A stretch of 64,000 bases of DNA from NCBI RefSeq assembly GCF_900116205.1, contig NZ_FOZS01000006.1:1-64000 (forward strand), given 5' to 3'. The notes under the pieces were generated by a model. That model saw only the letters and a program-made list of their open reading frames with translations. It did no database searches and was not told where the DNA came from. Below, piece after piece: positions 34,849-45,100 of the stretch. Made by a program: the position numbers and the translations under genes. The DNA comes from Halostagnicola kamekurae. Lineage in GTDB: Archaea; Halobacteriota; Halobacteria; Halobacteriales; Natrialbaceae. Each line of letters begins with the position of its first letter. Position 1 is the stretch's first letter.

Positions 34849-36550
34849 ACTCAAAATCGAGAACTTCGCGATCGAGGAAAGTCCGGTTATCAACGAGAGA
34901 GCCGTTAGTGGTCGAGATTTGTTGTTGTACGGTGGAAATAGGTCTGGAAAAACACTTACTTTCAACGCACTACTCTACGCGTTGTATGGTCGTTCGGGAA
35001 CGTTCGGGGTCACACCGGGCCAGCGTAGTGAGGTGACCGCCTACTTTGATAACTCAGACGCGGTACTGCGCGAACGACGCCATCGGTATGAGCACGAGGA
35101 CGGGGCGCTTGATGCAACCCAAGGGGTCAAACAATTCATCGGGCCCGAAGACACCGTCCGTTTGCAATTCATACCCTCGAACCCAGCAGACCAACCGATC
35201 AGCAGACTGGATGGAGATGAGTTGCTGAATAGAATACGAAGCGTACTGAGCAGTGAACACCAGTCTGAAATCGAACGACACCGAAGAGCCAAAGCCGAAA
35301 TAGAGCATCTGAAAGAGATCCGTCGCCGAGGGGAAGACCGACCGGGCGTCAATCAACTTGAGAGGGAGTTGGACTCTCTTCCAATCTCGCAAACCGAGAA
35401 CAGGATTGAGGACATCGAAGAGCTACAGAGACTCATCAATTCCGGCGAGATCGAGAGTATCAGCGCTCGGCTTCAGAAGAAGGACGATGTTACTGAGCGT
35501 CTCGATGAGTTATACGATAAACGGCGCGCACTGGAGGATACTCTCAAACAAAAGCGCAGAGAGCTCGGTGATGCCTCTCGATATACGCAGGAGGTGAACG
35601 ACCTGATCATCGACGCGATCGAGGAGTTCACCTGCCCTGTCTGTGGTCGCTTGGTCGAGGAGCGAGTAGCACGCAATCGATTACCGAGTAACTGCCCGCA
35701 GTGCGGTCGACCACGGGATCTCTCAGAGCTTCGTGAACGGCTTCGTGAGAAGGTTGATGAAGCAGATACGCAGGTGGACGAGCTGAAAGATGAGATCAGT
35801 GAGCTAGAAGAAGAGCTGGCGTCGGTGAAGGCGGAAATCACGGAATTGCAGGAATCTGAACCAGAGCTAGAAGGACTGAATCAATTCATCAGAACTGCGC
35901 TCAAACAGGCTGATCACGACTTAGACCAACTCCAAGAGAGAACGACTCGTAAGCTGGAGAATCACCGAAATGAGCTGGAACAGGCCAAATCCAAGAAAGA
36001 AGAATTCGAAGCAAAGTTGGCTCGGCGACGAGACCTACTATCCGCACTAGACGAGTCCGCCGAACTGGCAGACGAAGAAGCAGAGCGGCTTGAGCAGGAG
36101 GCGTTTGACGAGATCAGGGAAGAATTCACTGACCGTCTGTCAGCGGTTTACAAGAGCATTGCTCCTGATTTGGGGACGGACGTTGGTATCACGCCAGAAG
36201 GAGAACTGGAATTCCCGGGTACTGGTTCAGAGGGGGCCCGGTCGTACGACCGGCTGAGTAGCGGTGAACGCCGACTGGCAAACCTGGCTTTTGGTCTCAC
36301 TTTGGCGAAGTTCGCTCAAGAGAGCGAGGATGCCCATGACTGGGAGGTACTGGTCCTCGACGAGCCATTGACGAACTTGGAATCAGACATCCAAGACGCC
36401 GCAGCACGCTATCTACGAGAAGCAGACGTTCAGGTGATTATGACATCACCGCTTGATCGTATCCAGTCAAACTTTAGAGATGATGAGTCTGAAATCGTAT
36501 CCCTAGAACGGATTCGAACCGAAGACTCGACCCTGGAGGAATATCTATGA
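34835..36550 (+). CDS. Rad50-like ATPase with zinc hook (archaeal SMC-related)
   Basis: A 571-residue protein. Walker A is YGGNRSGKTLTF (about residues 32-43); long coiled coils flank a zinc hook formed by CPVCGRLV (about 267) and CPQCGR (about 288); the ABC signature is LSSGERRLANLAFGL (about 473-487) and Walker B VLVLDEPLTNLE (about 505-516). The H-loop position is replaced by MTSPLDR rather than SH-type wording. Full Rad50 is about 900 residues; this short form resembles archaea-specific SMC-related proteins. It would dimerise around DNA. Tight overlap with a membrane gene and a wHTH-like gene is unusual for a repair protein and suggests a sensor in a defence unit. Confidence 0.85.
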   Translation: MKISRLKIENFAIEESPVINERAVSGRDLLLYGGNRSGKTLTFNALLYALYGRSGTFGVTPGQRSEVTAYFDNSDAVLRERRHRYEHEDGALDATQGVKQFIGPEDTVRLQFIPSNPADQPISRLDGDELLNRIRSVLSSEHQSEIERHRRAKAEIEHLKEIRRRGEDRPGVNQLERELDSLPISQTENRIEDIEELQRLINSGEIESISARLQKKDDVTERLDELYDKRRALEDTLKQKRRELGDASRYTQEVNDLIIDAIEEFTCPVCGRLVEERVARNRLPSNCPQCGRPRDLSELRERLREKVDEADTQVDELKDEISELEEELASVKAEITELQESEPELEGLNQFIRTALKQADHDLDQLQERTTRKLENHRNELEQAKSKKEEFEAKLARRRDLLSALDESAELADEEAERLEQEAFDEIREEFTDRLSAVYKSIAPDLGTDVGITPEGELEFPGTGSEGARSYDRLSSGERRLANLAFGLTLAKFAQESEDAHDWEVLVLDEPLTNLESDIQDAAARYLREADVQVIMTSPLDRIQSNFRDDESEIVSLERIRTEDSTLEEYL

Positions 36551-37011
36551 GTGACGACGACCACCATCTGGAACTTCTACTGCTGCACGAAGCTGGTGGT
36601 GAGATTGAGGGCAGAGGGAAATATCACAAACTACTGGACCGGTATCGGCGTGAGGCTGAAGAAACCGACGTCGAACACGTCGTCAAGGAACGTGGACCGT
36701 TCGATGAGGGCCTGTCGAAAACGGTACAGCGCTATCTCGATATGGGGATGCTCGAATCTGACGAAGAGGGTCAGTCGCGTGACGTCAGGGAGACCGAGAA
36801 GGGAGAGCGATATATGAGCGGCTTTGAACGAACGAAGCTATACCTGGATGATTCATTCGTAACCACCCGAAATCGAGTTCGTCAGGTAGTCTCTGAGTTT
36901 GGTGACAAGAGTATGAACCAAATGGTCCAAGAGGAGGATGTTCAACGGGACAAACAGCGCCCACTTGGTACACGACTGTCCTCAGAGTCCGAATCGAAAG
37001 ACGAGGACTGA
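36547..37011 (+). CDS. Winged-helix-like partner protein of the Rad50-like ATPase
   Basis: A 154-residue protein whose ATGA start overlaps the stop of the ATPase gene. It begins HHLELLLLHEAGGEIEGRGK, followed by KYHKLLDRYRREAEETDVEH, YLDMGMLESDEEGQSRDV and ETEKGERYMSGFE, the pattern of a winged helix with a G-R wing, then a charged tail of about 70 residues. Haloarchaeal ATPases of the SMC-related type are known to be neighboured by such proteins. It may regulate the operon or be a kleisin-like subunit that binds the ATPase heads; I favour the second, because translation is coupled. Confidence 0.7.
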   Translation: MSDDDHHLELLLLHEAGGEIEGRGKYHKLLDRYRREAEETDVEHVVKERGPFDEGLSKTVQRYLDMGMLESDEEGQSRDVRETEKGERYMSGFERTKLYLDDSFVTTRNRVRQVVSEFGDKSMNQMVQEEDVQRDKQRPLGTRLSSESESKDED

Positions 37012-37053
37012 CAGTACAATTACTTAACGCGGGAGGGTTACTTCCAAGTAAGA

Positions 37054-37431
37054 ATGGCAGGCTCAGGTCAGATTCCTGGGCAATACAATATCGTCATCGA
37101 AGGGAAGTACGATACATTCGATCACCAGATTCCGGTTGAACAATTCATCGAGTGTCTCGAGGACAACGTGCCCGACAAAGTCAGTGTTGTCAGACTCGGC
37201 GATGTGTTCGCGGACGGCGATCAGGCAATTGAGCTTGCACGTGCGATGGACCGTCGTGCGAACGACCTTGAGTACCAGAGTCCGACTGTACAGTTCGTCG
37301 TAGAAGGTTCGTTCCACCGACGCGGAAAAACCTACGACCTTCGGTACAACGACGAACTCTACCCGCTACAGGGGTCTTCGGCCCACAGCTCGACCAAAAA
37401 AGAGGGGGACTGGCTCGTTGCGCCTTTCTAA
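37054..37431 (+). CDS. Small hypothetical protein, last gene of the SMC-like operon
   Basis: A 125-residue protein starting at ATG 37054, 42 bases after the wHTH-like gene. It has GQYNIVIEGKYDTFDHQIPV, EQFIECLEDNVPDKVSVVRL and PTVQFVVEGSFHRRGKTYDL, an alternating alpha-beta pattern, and no membrane segment. The family is not recognised. Its end runs 66 bases into the opposite-strand AAA+ pseudogene tail, so the C-terminus may have been altered when the two blocks were joined. Operon position suggests a fifth component. Confidence 0.6.
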   Translation: MAGSGQIPGQYNIVIEGKYDTFDHQIPVEQFIECLEDNVPDKVSVVRLGDVFADGDQAIELARAMDRRANDLEYQSPTVQFVVEGSFHRRGKTYDLRYNDELYPLQGSSAHSSTKKEGDWLVAPF

Positions 37432-38457
37432 ACCGAGTAATTTCCTGATGTCGCTTATTGGAAGAGTGTGTCTGGCAATTCCTATGCAGCATGGAGTATA
37501 CGCCCTTATACATCGAAGAAGATAGCTATTTTCAGGTGGTGGCATTAACCCAAGTCGTACATGGGAAAGGGGTATCCCAGTGATTGGTCCGAAGCGCATG
37601 ATCGCTCCCTGCGAGGCTGACTCGTTACCGTGGTTGGTTCCCTGGTAGTCGCGCTCGAAGAGCCGGAGGAGTTCGCTCTCGTCCAGGCCGGTGTGGCCGC
37701 TGACGTGGGTGTTGAGCCAGTCTTTGAACAACTGCCGGCGCTTGTCCTCCTCGTACTCGTCGAGCTCGACCGTCTCGCCCTCGTCAGTCCCGAAAATCGT
37801 CTGGTAAGGGTTCTCGATGGCAGTGTAGAGCGGGCCGAAAATCTTGGAAATATCTGCCTGCGTAATTTCGTCCAGAATTACTCCGTACTCAACGTCTAAC
37901 TGGCGAGCACGTTAGACGGCCTCGGACACACAGCCGAGCTTCGTACGGTAGCTCAGCGAGTCACCAGAATAGTCAGGACTGATGCCGCCGATGATGTCAG
38001 AAGGCGTCCAAGACGGGGTAGCGGTGTTAAGCGTATAGCCAACACACGTCTCACGCGCGAGTTGCTTTGCAAAGGTCGTCTTCCCGGTTCCAGTTGGGCC
38101 ATACAGAACGACTGGCTTCCCGGCTTCGAGCGCAACTTGGGCGTTCCGTTTGACGTCGCGAGGAACGAGAACGTCTTCCGGTGTCTCGTCACCGCGAAGG
38201 CTAACTAGGCGCTTGAGTTCGTCCGATGCAACGGTCGATTCGAGGACGGCACGACGAACTTTCCCCAGCCCACGTTCGCCATCGTGGGTGATGTCCAATC
38301 CTTCGTCCTCGATCAAGAATTCGATGACTGCTTCCTCGTTAGCGTTCTCGATCGCTTCAACGGTTTCGTCCTCGACGCGTCGCAGAATGTCTATATCTTC
38401 TTTCGCCTGCTCTAGGGTATAATCGTCGTCGGAGGAGTCACTCATTATGCCCCTCAA
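37366..38457 (-). pseudogene. AAA+ ATPase (McrB/dynein-like), stopped by an in-frame ochre and truncated
   Basis: From ATG 38457 there are 181 codons with Walker A VLYGPTGTGKTTFAKQLA (about residues 118-135), then TAA at 37912-37914. In the same frame the protein continues as RARQLDVEYGVILDEITQAD (Walker B), SKIFGPLYTAIENPYQTIFG and FKDWLNTHVSGHTGLDES, and loses natural character at about 37640. A single C-to-T change of CAA would create the stop. The motor is like those of McrB and other DNA-restriction ATPases. GC-rich codons match the 3' part of the methylase at 33190-33863, and both could come from the same former defence cluster. Confidence 0.75.
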
Positions 38458-38878
38458 GTAGTTGCGACATTAAAAGTCTATTTGAGACGATTGTTCTGGC
38501 TAGCAAGGAAGAAACCTCTCGAAACACATGTTGCTATCGCAAGTCCTGACCGAGATTCGACTGTAATTCAATTGTCCACCGTAGATAATCGAACTCAAAT
38601 TCTAGCCAGAGGTCGCGTCTAATTTATCTGGAATCCCTTCGGTTCCGCTGTTAATCCCAAGCCTGAGCTACCTATATGGGCTATAGCTCTAATTGGAGCT
38701 GATAGTTCCGTCGCTCATATGCCGCCTCTTATGCCCTCGCTTGAATAGTGCGCTACTAATACTAGAAAAAGGGATGACAGAAGTCCGTAATCTAACTCCT
38801 TTTGTTGACGAGCCGACTTCATGCGCTCTTCATCGAGCAAAGATTTGATAGTAGAGATACTATATCATTATAGAATAG
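38458..38878. other. Gene-free stretch with one isolated origin-box-like motif
   Basis: There is no gene in these 421 bases. At 38635-38655 the minus strand reads GGATTAACAGCGGAACCGA, matching the core of the origin boxes around orc1 (TAACAGCGGAACC) 20 kb away, but without the G-rich arm. An AT-rich stretch, ACTATATCATTATAG, sits directly before the next gene and may be its promoter. Confidence 0.4.
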
Positions 38879-40333
38879 ATGGGGTATTCACAGGAAGAGT
38901 GCTACGAGGCTCTCCGGAAAGCAGCCGAGCAATTAGGAAAGTCCCCATCAAAAAGCGAATATGACGAGTTGGAACTGAGGCCCTGCGCAAATGAGATCCA
39001 TCATGTATGCGGATCTTGGAATTCGGCCAAAGAAGAGGTTGGACTTGAAGTTCACCAGCGAGCATCGACCTATAGTGACCAAGACTGTATTGATGCTCTT
39101 CAAGAAGCTGCTGAGAAACTTGGAAAATCTCCGTCACGCGCCGATTACGATAGTCTCGATATTCTACCGGGTTCGACTACAATTGGACGTCGGTTTGGAG
39201 GGTGGGCCGCAGCGAAGAAGATGGCAGAACTTGAAGTTCTTTCTCCAGGAACAGAGCGAGAGTACACGAAACAAGAGTGTCTTGAAGCTCTTCTAGAGGC
39301 TGCTGAGCAACTTGGTAATTCTCCGTATATACATGAGTACGACAACTTAGATATTCATCCAAACTCGGGTACGATAATGAAATATTTTGGCGGATGGAAC
39401 GAAGCAAAGAGAGAAGCAGGGCTTGAGACCTATAATTACACCAAACAATATTGTTTAGACTCCTTACAGAAAGCTGCCGATGAACTCGGTCATTCTCCTA
39501 CTCAGCAAGAGTACCGGGATTTAGATTTGGAACCGTCTATAACTGTTTTTCAGCAGAAGTTCGGGGGGTGGGTCAATGCTAAGGCTGAGATTGGATTGAA
39601 TTCTCGCGGTAGCGTTACCTGTTCTAAACAAGATTGTCTTGAGGCGTTAAAAGAGGCCCACGAAAGACTTGGACATTCACCGACCACTCGGGAGTATGAG
39701 GACCTGGATATACGCCCAACTGTTCACGAAATCAAAACTGTCTTTGGTTCTTGGAATGACGCAAAGCAGAGTTTAGGATACGAAACTATCCCTTCTTCTC
39801 ATGAGATTACTTACTCAAGAGAGGATTGTATTGATGGCCTCAAACAGGCAGCTGAGCAACTAGGTGTGTCTCCGACTATGCGTGAATACGCTTCTCTTGG
39901 TATCAAACCTAGTGGTAGGGTGATCAAGAGACGATTTGAAACTTGGAACGAGGCTAAGGAGGTTGCTGGCTTAGAAAAGTACGATGATGGCACCCGTTCG
40001 GACGGTCATTATTACGGCCCAGAGTGGGGAATGCGGAGGGAGCAAGTGCTACAGAGAGACGGGAATCAATGCCAGAGATGTGGTATTGGAGTTGAGGAAC
40101 ATATTGATAAGTACCGCCGCAGCCTACATGTTCATCATATCGTCCCATTTGGGGAGTTCAGTTCACATAAAACAGCAAATCATATAACCAACCTTATTTC
40201 GATCTGTCAAAAATGCCATAAGTCAGTGGAATCAAAATCGGTGGAGAAACAATGCAATATTTTAGGCATATCTATCCCTGAAGTTTCCTCCGGAAATATC
40301 GAAGGCCAACAAAAACTAGATCAGTATACTTGA
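38879..40333 (+). CDS. HNH nuclease with six homing-endonuclease-associated repeats
   Basis: A 484-residue protein made of six copies of a 58-65 residue unit, starting near residues 1, 63, 125, 184, 243 and 305. Each has [Y/T]s.qdC.eaL..AaeqLG.SP...eYd.Ldi.P....I...FG.Wn.AK...Gle. The pattern is that of the homing endonuclease-associated repeat, a DNA-contacting unit with a winged-helix look. The last 100 residues hold an HNH: CQRCGIG, LHVHHIVPFGE, NHITNLISICQKCHK. Zinc Cys pairs and the catalytic His-His are present. A six-repeat reader arm suggests recognition of a long site. It may be a free-standing homing nuclease or a defence nuclease; no intron or intein is visible near it. Confidence 0.85.
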   Translation: MGYSQEECYEALRKAAEQLGKSPSKSEYDELELRPCANEIHHVCGSWNSAKEEVGLEVHQRASTYSDQDCIDALQEAAEKLGKSPSRADYDSLDILPGSTTIGRRFGGWAAAKKMAELEVLSPGTEREYTKQECLEALLEAAEQLGNSPYIHEYDNLDIHPNSGTIMKYFGGWNEAKREAGLETYNYTKQYCLDSLQKAADELGHSPTQQEYRDLDLEPSITVFQQKFGGWVNAKAEIGLNSRGSVTCSKQDCLEALKEAHERLGHSPTTREYEDLDIRPTVHEIKTVFGSWNDAKQSLGYETIPSSHEITYSREDCIDGLKQAAEQLGVSPTMREYASLGIKPSGRVIKRRFETWNEAKEVAGLEKYDDGTRSDGHYYGPEWGMRREQVLQRDGNQCQRCGIGVEEHIDKYRRSLHVHHIVPFGEFSSHKTANHITNLISICQKCHKSVESKSVEKQCNILGISIPEVSSGNIEGQQKLDQYT

Positions 40334-40395
40334 TGTGGATGACCACAGGGATCACGTTCGCTCGGTCACTCTGAAAACTCCAGTAGTGAGGTGGG

Positions 40396-40923
40396 CTAAT
40401 ATAGCCCGTTGCGGATCTTCTTTTCAGCGACTCCGTAACCGTCCGCGGGTACTAGATCCCACTTTGATGGGGTGTACCCAAGGAGCTGGCGAATCTCGGA
40501 TTGTGGAACCTCGGTCTGAAGCAGGCGCGTTGTGAACGTCGACCGAAGCGTTTGAGGGGTGACGTTCTCGGAGAGACTGTCTTCACTGACTGATTTGACT
40601 CGTTTCGTCACCGTTGAGGGGGAGATCGCAACCTCCCTTCGTGTTGTGAAGAAGTCCTCGAACCGTTCGACCCCGTCTTCGGACAGCGGAATCGATCTCA
40701 CTCGAGACCTTATGCCCTTAACTGCATCCTTCGGGACTTGGAGCATTTGCTTTTCGCTATCGAGCCATTCACAGCTCAAGCGACTGAACTCACTACTGCG
40801 CAGTCCAGTGTAGCCGAGAGCGTACACGGTGAATCCGTGTCGATGTGACCTCTCTTCTGCGGCCTTGAGCAGTTTGTTGTACTTCGGTGGCGACAGCGGT
40901 GTGGGGTCCTTACTCATCCTCAC
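40396..40923 (-). CDS. Tyrosine recombinase catalytic domain protein
   Basis: A 175-residue protein. ALGYTGLRSSEFSRLSCEWL contains the first catalytic Arg; PQTLRSTFTTRLLQTEV contains the second Arg with its usual preceding His replaced by Thr (T-P-Q-T-L-R); SEIRQLLGYTPS follows, and the possible nucleophile lies in ADGYGVAEKK. The N-terminal SAM-like arm-binding domain is missing, which is a common form in haloarchaea. It overlaps the gene upstream by 14 bases. It may act with that gene in element integration or inversion; activity is uncertain because of the missing His. Confidence 0.7.
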   Translation of the reverse strand: MRMSKDPTPLSPPKYNKLLKAAEERSHRHGFTVYALGYTGLRSSEFSRLSCEWLDSEKQMLQVPKDAVKGIRSRVRSIPLSEDGVERFEDFFTTRREVAISPSTVTKRVKSVSEDSLSENVTPQTLRSTFTTRLLQTEVPQSEIRQLLGYTPSKWDLVPADGYGVAEKKIRNGLY

Positions 40924-41287
40924 TGAGCACTAGGTCGTACAAGTTCGCTTCTTTTGGGTCTCGAGCATACTGCTTGAGGAACTTGACGCCGTCTTCCACT
41001 GCGACTTGCCCTTCTAGGAAGATGGGAACCTCAAATGGGCTTCCCATTCCCCAGGACTCGAGGTACACGACTGCCTGCGTCTGGTCCCCTGCAAACTGAA
41101 GGCGCTTTTGGTCATCCACTGAACCCACGTCTGAGAGATCAGCGTGAACCTTGATGATGAGTGCACCCTCTTCGAGCAGAGACTCTTTCGCCACTGCGAT
41201 GCTGTGAACACCTTCCGTCTCGCTGAGGCTGCGGACGTAGTTTTCCAGTTCGATACTACCGTCGTTTTGTGATTTCGATTTTGACAT
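40910..41287 (-). CDS. Hypothetical protein co-transcribed with the recombinase
   Basis: A 125-residue acidic protein, starting MSKSKSQNDGSIELENYVRS, with GVHSIAVAKESLLEEGALII, KVHADLSDVGSVDD and PFEVPIFLEGQVAVED. It is an alpha-beta protein with no recognised family. It overlaps the recombinase start, so the two form one operon. Confidence 0.55.
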   Translation of the reverse strand: MSKSKSQNDGSIELENYVRSLSETEGVHSIAVAKESLLEEGALIIKVHADLSDVGSVDDQKRLQFAGDQTQAVVYLESWGMGSPFEVPIFLEGQVAVEDGVKFLKQYARDPKEANLYDLVLSEDE

Positions 41288-42158
41288 AGATCGCTCTATA
41301 CGGGTTCTGCGATCTTCGTCTCAAATGGCGCATTTCGCCGTAGATTGGGGAACTCTACTACCCGACTTCGCTGCGAGTGAGCTTTAGAGGGTTTAGTAAA
41401 ACGCTTTTTGGTGGCTAAAACAGACAAATAACTGCTCCTCTTGACTTCACTTAAAGGATTTATATAGATTTTCGATCGGCAGAATGCCACGTCATAAATT
41501 AGCCCCCATAGAGGTGGATGAATACCTCGTAAACCCTCACCACCAAGTGGAAAATAGGGCAAAGAGACAGCGAGATTAATGATTAGCCAAGAATAAGACT
41601 AAGAACCACCTCTGTGAAGCTGAAATTACAGGTGCTAGAAAGTACGAAAATAACTTGCTGCCTCTCCTGAGATTCTCCTATTTGATGACTCCGACGCACT
41701 ACTTCCCCCTTCGACTCTAACTTGAGTGAGGGACTCTCGCTCGTCCCATCTCATATTCCCCTTTCGTGTATGAGGAGACCTTCACGCGCTCATCATCTAG
41801 TTAGAGTCGACAGCGACCGAGTGCACGTCGTTGCTGATTGAGTGCAATGAAGTGATCAGTGACGAGATCGGCCTCAATGTCGTGCCGTTTGCGGCGCTGG
41901 GAGCGACTACTGTTAACACCAACTCCGCCGATCATATTCTGAGGCAGTCAGTGTACGGTCCGAACCGTTACGACAGAATTTCTGGTGACGGTTGTCCCAA
42001 AAACGGAGGGTCGACTGACTAGCCATGGGCTGCGCCCGCCGACACATGGGATGACGAGTGAAAAACGAACGTACTACGCTGATTGAACCCTATGGCAATT
42101 CGAACCCAGGCGTAGAGAACCCAAAATCCTTATTTATAATCTGGAACAGGATTAGATC
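41288..42158. other. Long gene-poor stretch before the giant P-loop gene
   Basis: These 871 bases hold no firm gene. A short plus-strand frame at 41831-42022 (63 codons, LLIECNEVISDEIGLNVVPF, AALGATTVNTNSADHILRQS) is GC-richer than its surroundings and may be a gene fragment carried in by recombination. At 42128-42140 TTATTTATAAT lies about 26 bases before the GTG at 42159, a good TATA box for a leaderless transcript. Confidence 0.45.
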
Positions 42159-45100
42159 GTGTCACTGGACTCGTGTATTGAGATTTCACCAGCCAAAACG
42201 CAACACATTCCGAGGCATATTGCTGATACTCAAAGCATCTTGCTTGGAGGTCCCTGCACCGGAAAAACAAATATCTGCAAATCTGTTGAGGATGTGAAAT
42301 ACATAAATACGGTAGAGGGCCTGAAACACCTCAATACAGACCGTCCAGTCATCGTTGATAATGCGTATCAAATCTTGGGTGATCCTGAGATAGATGCAGC
42401 AGAGCGGATTGCTACTCTTAAAAATCATGAGGCTGGCATCTGCTATGTATTCCGGCCATATGAGTTGGAATGGATCGTCGGTCAGTCACACGAGATCAAC
42501 TTCGATCTCGAGTCAATACAACTGCTCTCACTCGTTTATACTCGAAGCGAGGCTATCGCTAAGCTGCAACTGGTAGATGACTCTCTGCCGGAGAGTAAAG
42601 TCATGAGCTTTATTGATGATCTTGAATACGAGTTCTCCTTCGCTAATGCACCCATCGATGACTACCACTCGTATCTGCCATATTGTCCAGTTAAAGCAAG
42701 CAATACGGCTGTTGAGAATGTTATCACTGGTGAGTCTGTCACGGCGAAAATCAGCAATTTTGCTGAACAGTCTGATCTCAGCGCGTTCGCAAGATCCGCT
42801 AGCGCTCAACTCCCTGCTTCAGTGACAGCAACACTAAGTGGCGTTGTTGGTGGTGGTGCCTTGGCGAGCGGTATGAGCACCGTAGCACTGTTTGCCGTCA
42901 TTCCGATCCTCCTCAGTCGTACGCTCAATGATGCAAACGAATTTGAACGAAATCTTGGTCGAGTGCTTGGACATGAACTATTCCCGCATCATCAAGAGCA
43001 CCTAGAACGCAAAACCGATCTCCCCCCTCGAACCTTCGAGTCGCTTGGAGAATTAGCAGATCCGGTGACTGCCCATCGTTTGGATGCAATTGTCGAAAAC
43101 CAAAATGAGCTCCGATCAGCCATCAAAAAAGCCGATATTAGTCCTGAGGACGACATCAACTCACTTGTAGAATTAGTGGATCAGCTTGCTACAGAGACTA
43201 TTCCCCTCACCGAGCTGGTTTCAGAGGAATTTAATAGCGCAGTCCTCCCACCTGGGGAACTAACTCGACGACAGAAGGAACATATCACAGAGGAACTCAA
43301 ATCGACAGCGGGGATTTCCGGGACAGAAGCCAAAGAACGTGTTGACGAGCTATTTTCAAGGCCTCTACGGGAGGAGAAGTTGACTAGAGATTTTGCCAAC
43401 AAAGCCCCCGACCAAGGAGCGTTGCTAGTCTATGGGGAGATAGGCGGGGGTACAACAACGTTTGCTCAGGGATTACTAGAGCAGTACGCGCGTGATGGAT
43501 ACGACGTTGGCGTAATTAACAGCACAACCCCAGAGATTCTCCGATCAAAACTGCGTTCGATGCAGTCAGAATCCGAACGTCTTGCTTTGGTCTACAGTGT
43601 TGGTCGCGAGAGATCAATCTCGCCTCACGATTTCCAAATTTTGTTTGGAGAGAAAGTGTTTGAGTTCTATGATGCAATCATCATTGAATGCAGCCAAGAA
43701 CAGGTAGATAGCATCAGGGCTGCTTGGGAAAAAACGCGTGACATCAGAAATGATTCGGCAAAATCACGACTTGAACCCAAAGCGGAAATTCAGCTTTCAA
43801 ATATCGATGATAACACATTAGAACGAATCCCGCGGACTCTTAGTTCACTCGACGATGATTCTATAGAACGAATTGCTGTTACAGCAGATGGTAACCCCAC
43901 AATCGCTGTTGAAGCGACATTGGAGACTCTTGAGAAGGGGATAGAATCGATTAGTGGAGTCCGAGGGCGAGAGTTCATCCGTTCTCGATTGGATGGCGCG
44001 CTTCAAGAACTTCGGGAGAATCAGGGAGAGGAGCCAGTTGATATTCTTGTTATGCTTGCTGCTATTCGGGGTGTAGACGATGAAAAAGAATTAGCTAATC
44101 TTCTGGATATTAGTGAAAATCGAGTTAAGATGTATCTTGAAAGTTCTATCTCTGCTTACATACACAAGCGAGCGGATGGAACATTGGTCGTTTCCCCTCG
44201 AATCTATGCTCTAACTATCTTTGAACTGGAATGGTTCACCAGGCTGAGCGGCGGATGGGTCCTCTCAGACCGAGGAAAGAGATTTACAGAGCGAATCTAT
44301 GATTCAAGTGACCAAAATGCAGTAGGTTTAACCACCAACCTATCAGAGTTGCAGGCAACTGAACTAAATACAAGCAATACACCAAATACTGAATCAATTT
44401 TATCCTGTATTGAGGACTTATTCGAGCAATCCGGGATCGCAAGATTCCCTCAGATCCTGACCACTGTCGGTATATATCAAGTCCCAATTCAGCTGGCTGT
44501 TCTCACTGAGAACAATCAAGCTCATAAATCACTTCATGCGGCGTTCAAGGCTTTAGATGATGAATCTCCAGAATTAGCCGATCAGTATCTTCCCTTGTTT
44601 ATTACTGGCTTAGCAGGCGTCACTATCGCAGCATACCATCATAATGACCGTAGTGCTGAGGCGTTCCTCTCACTCGGTACAAATCTGTTTCGTGAAATCG
44701 TCGATACAGAACATGCTCGCCCAGATTTGGCGAACTTACTGATCATCCGATACTATTGCGGGGTACTCTCGCTGTTAGTTCGTACTTTCGACCCCACTGA
44801 TGTTAAACCATTTGTGAAGATGGTAAGACAAAGAGCAGCGAGTATTCAAAACAGTAGCGACGTTAACGATGTATTCCTGATCGAATTCTATTCACAGGTT
44901 CTAGCCCCCCATGTTGAGGTAGATGAAGGCCCGGACAACTACAACGAGTGGCTTGACTTCATTATCAAGGACATCACCGATGCTAACGAGCAGCCCGAGG
45001 GGCTCACAGGGTTAGACATGCCTTCCGAGGAGTTGATCGTCGGTGAGTCTCGTCAATTCCAGACAAGTCCAGACCGTGTCGTAGTTCAGGTTTTCGCACG

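Noticed and set aside
33955-37431. Lamassu or Wadjet system for the SMC-like operon
   Set aside because: No Lamassu nuclease partner (LmuA) and no JetA-D set (kleisin, MukF-like, nuclease) can be recognised; the membrane genes do not fit either system.
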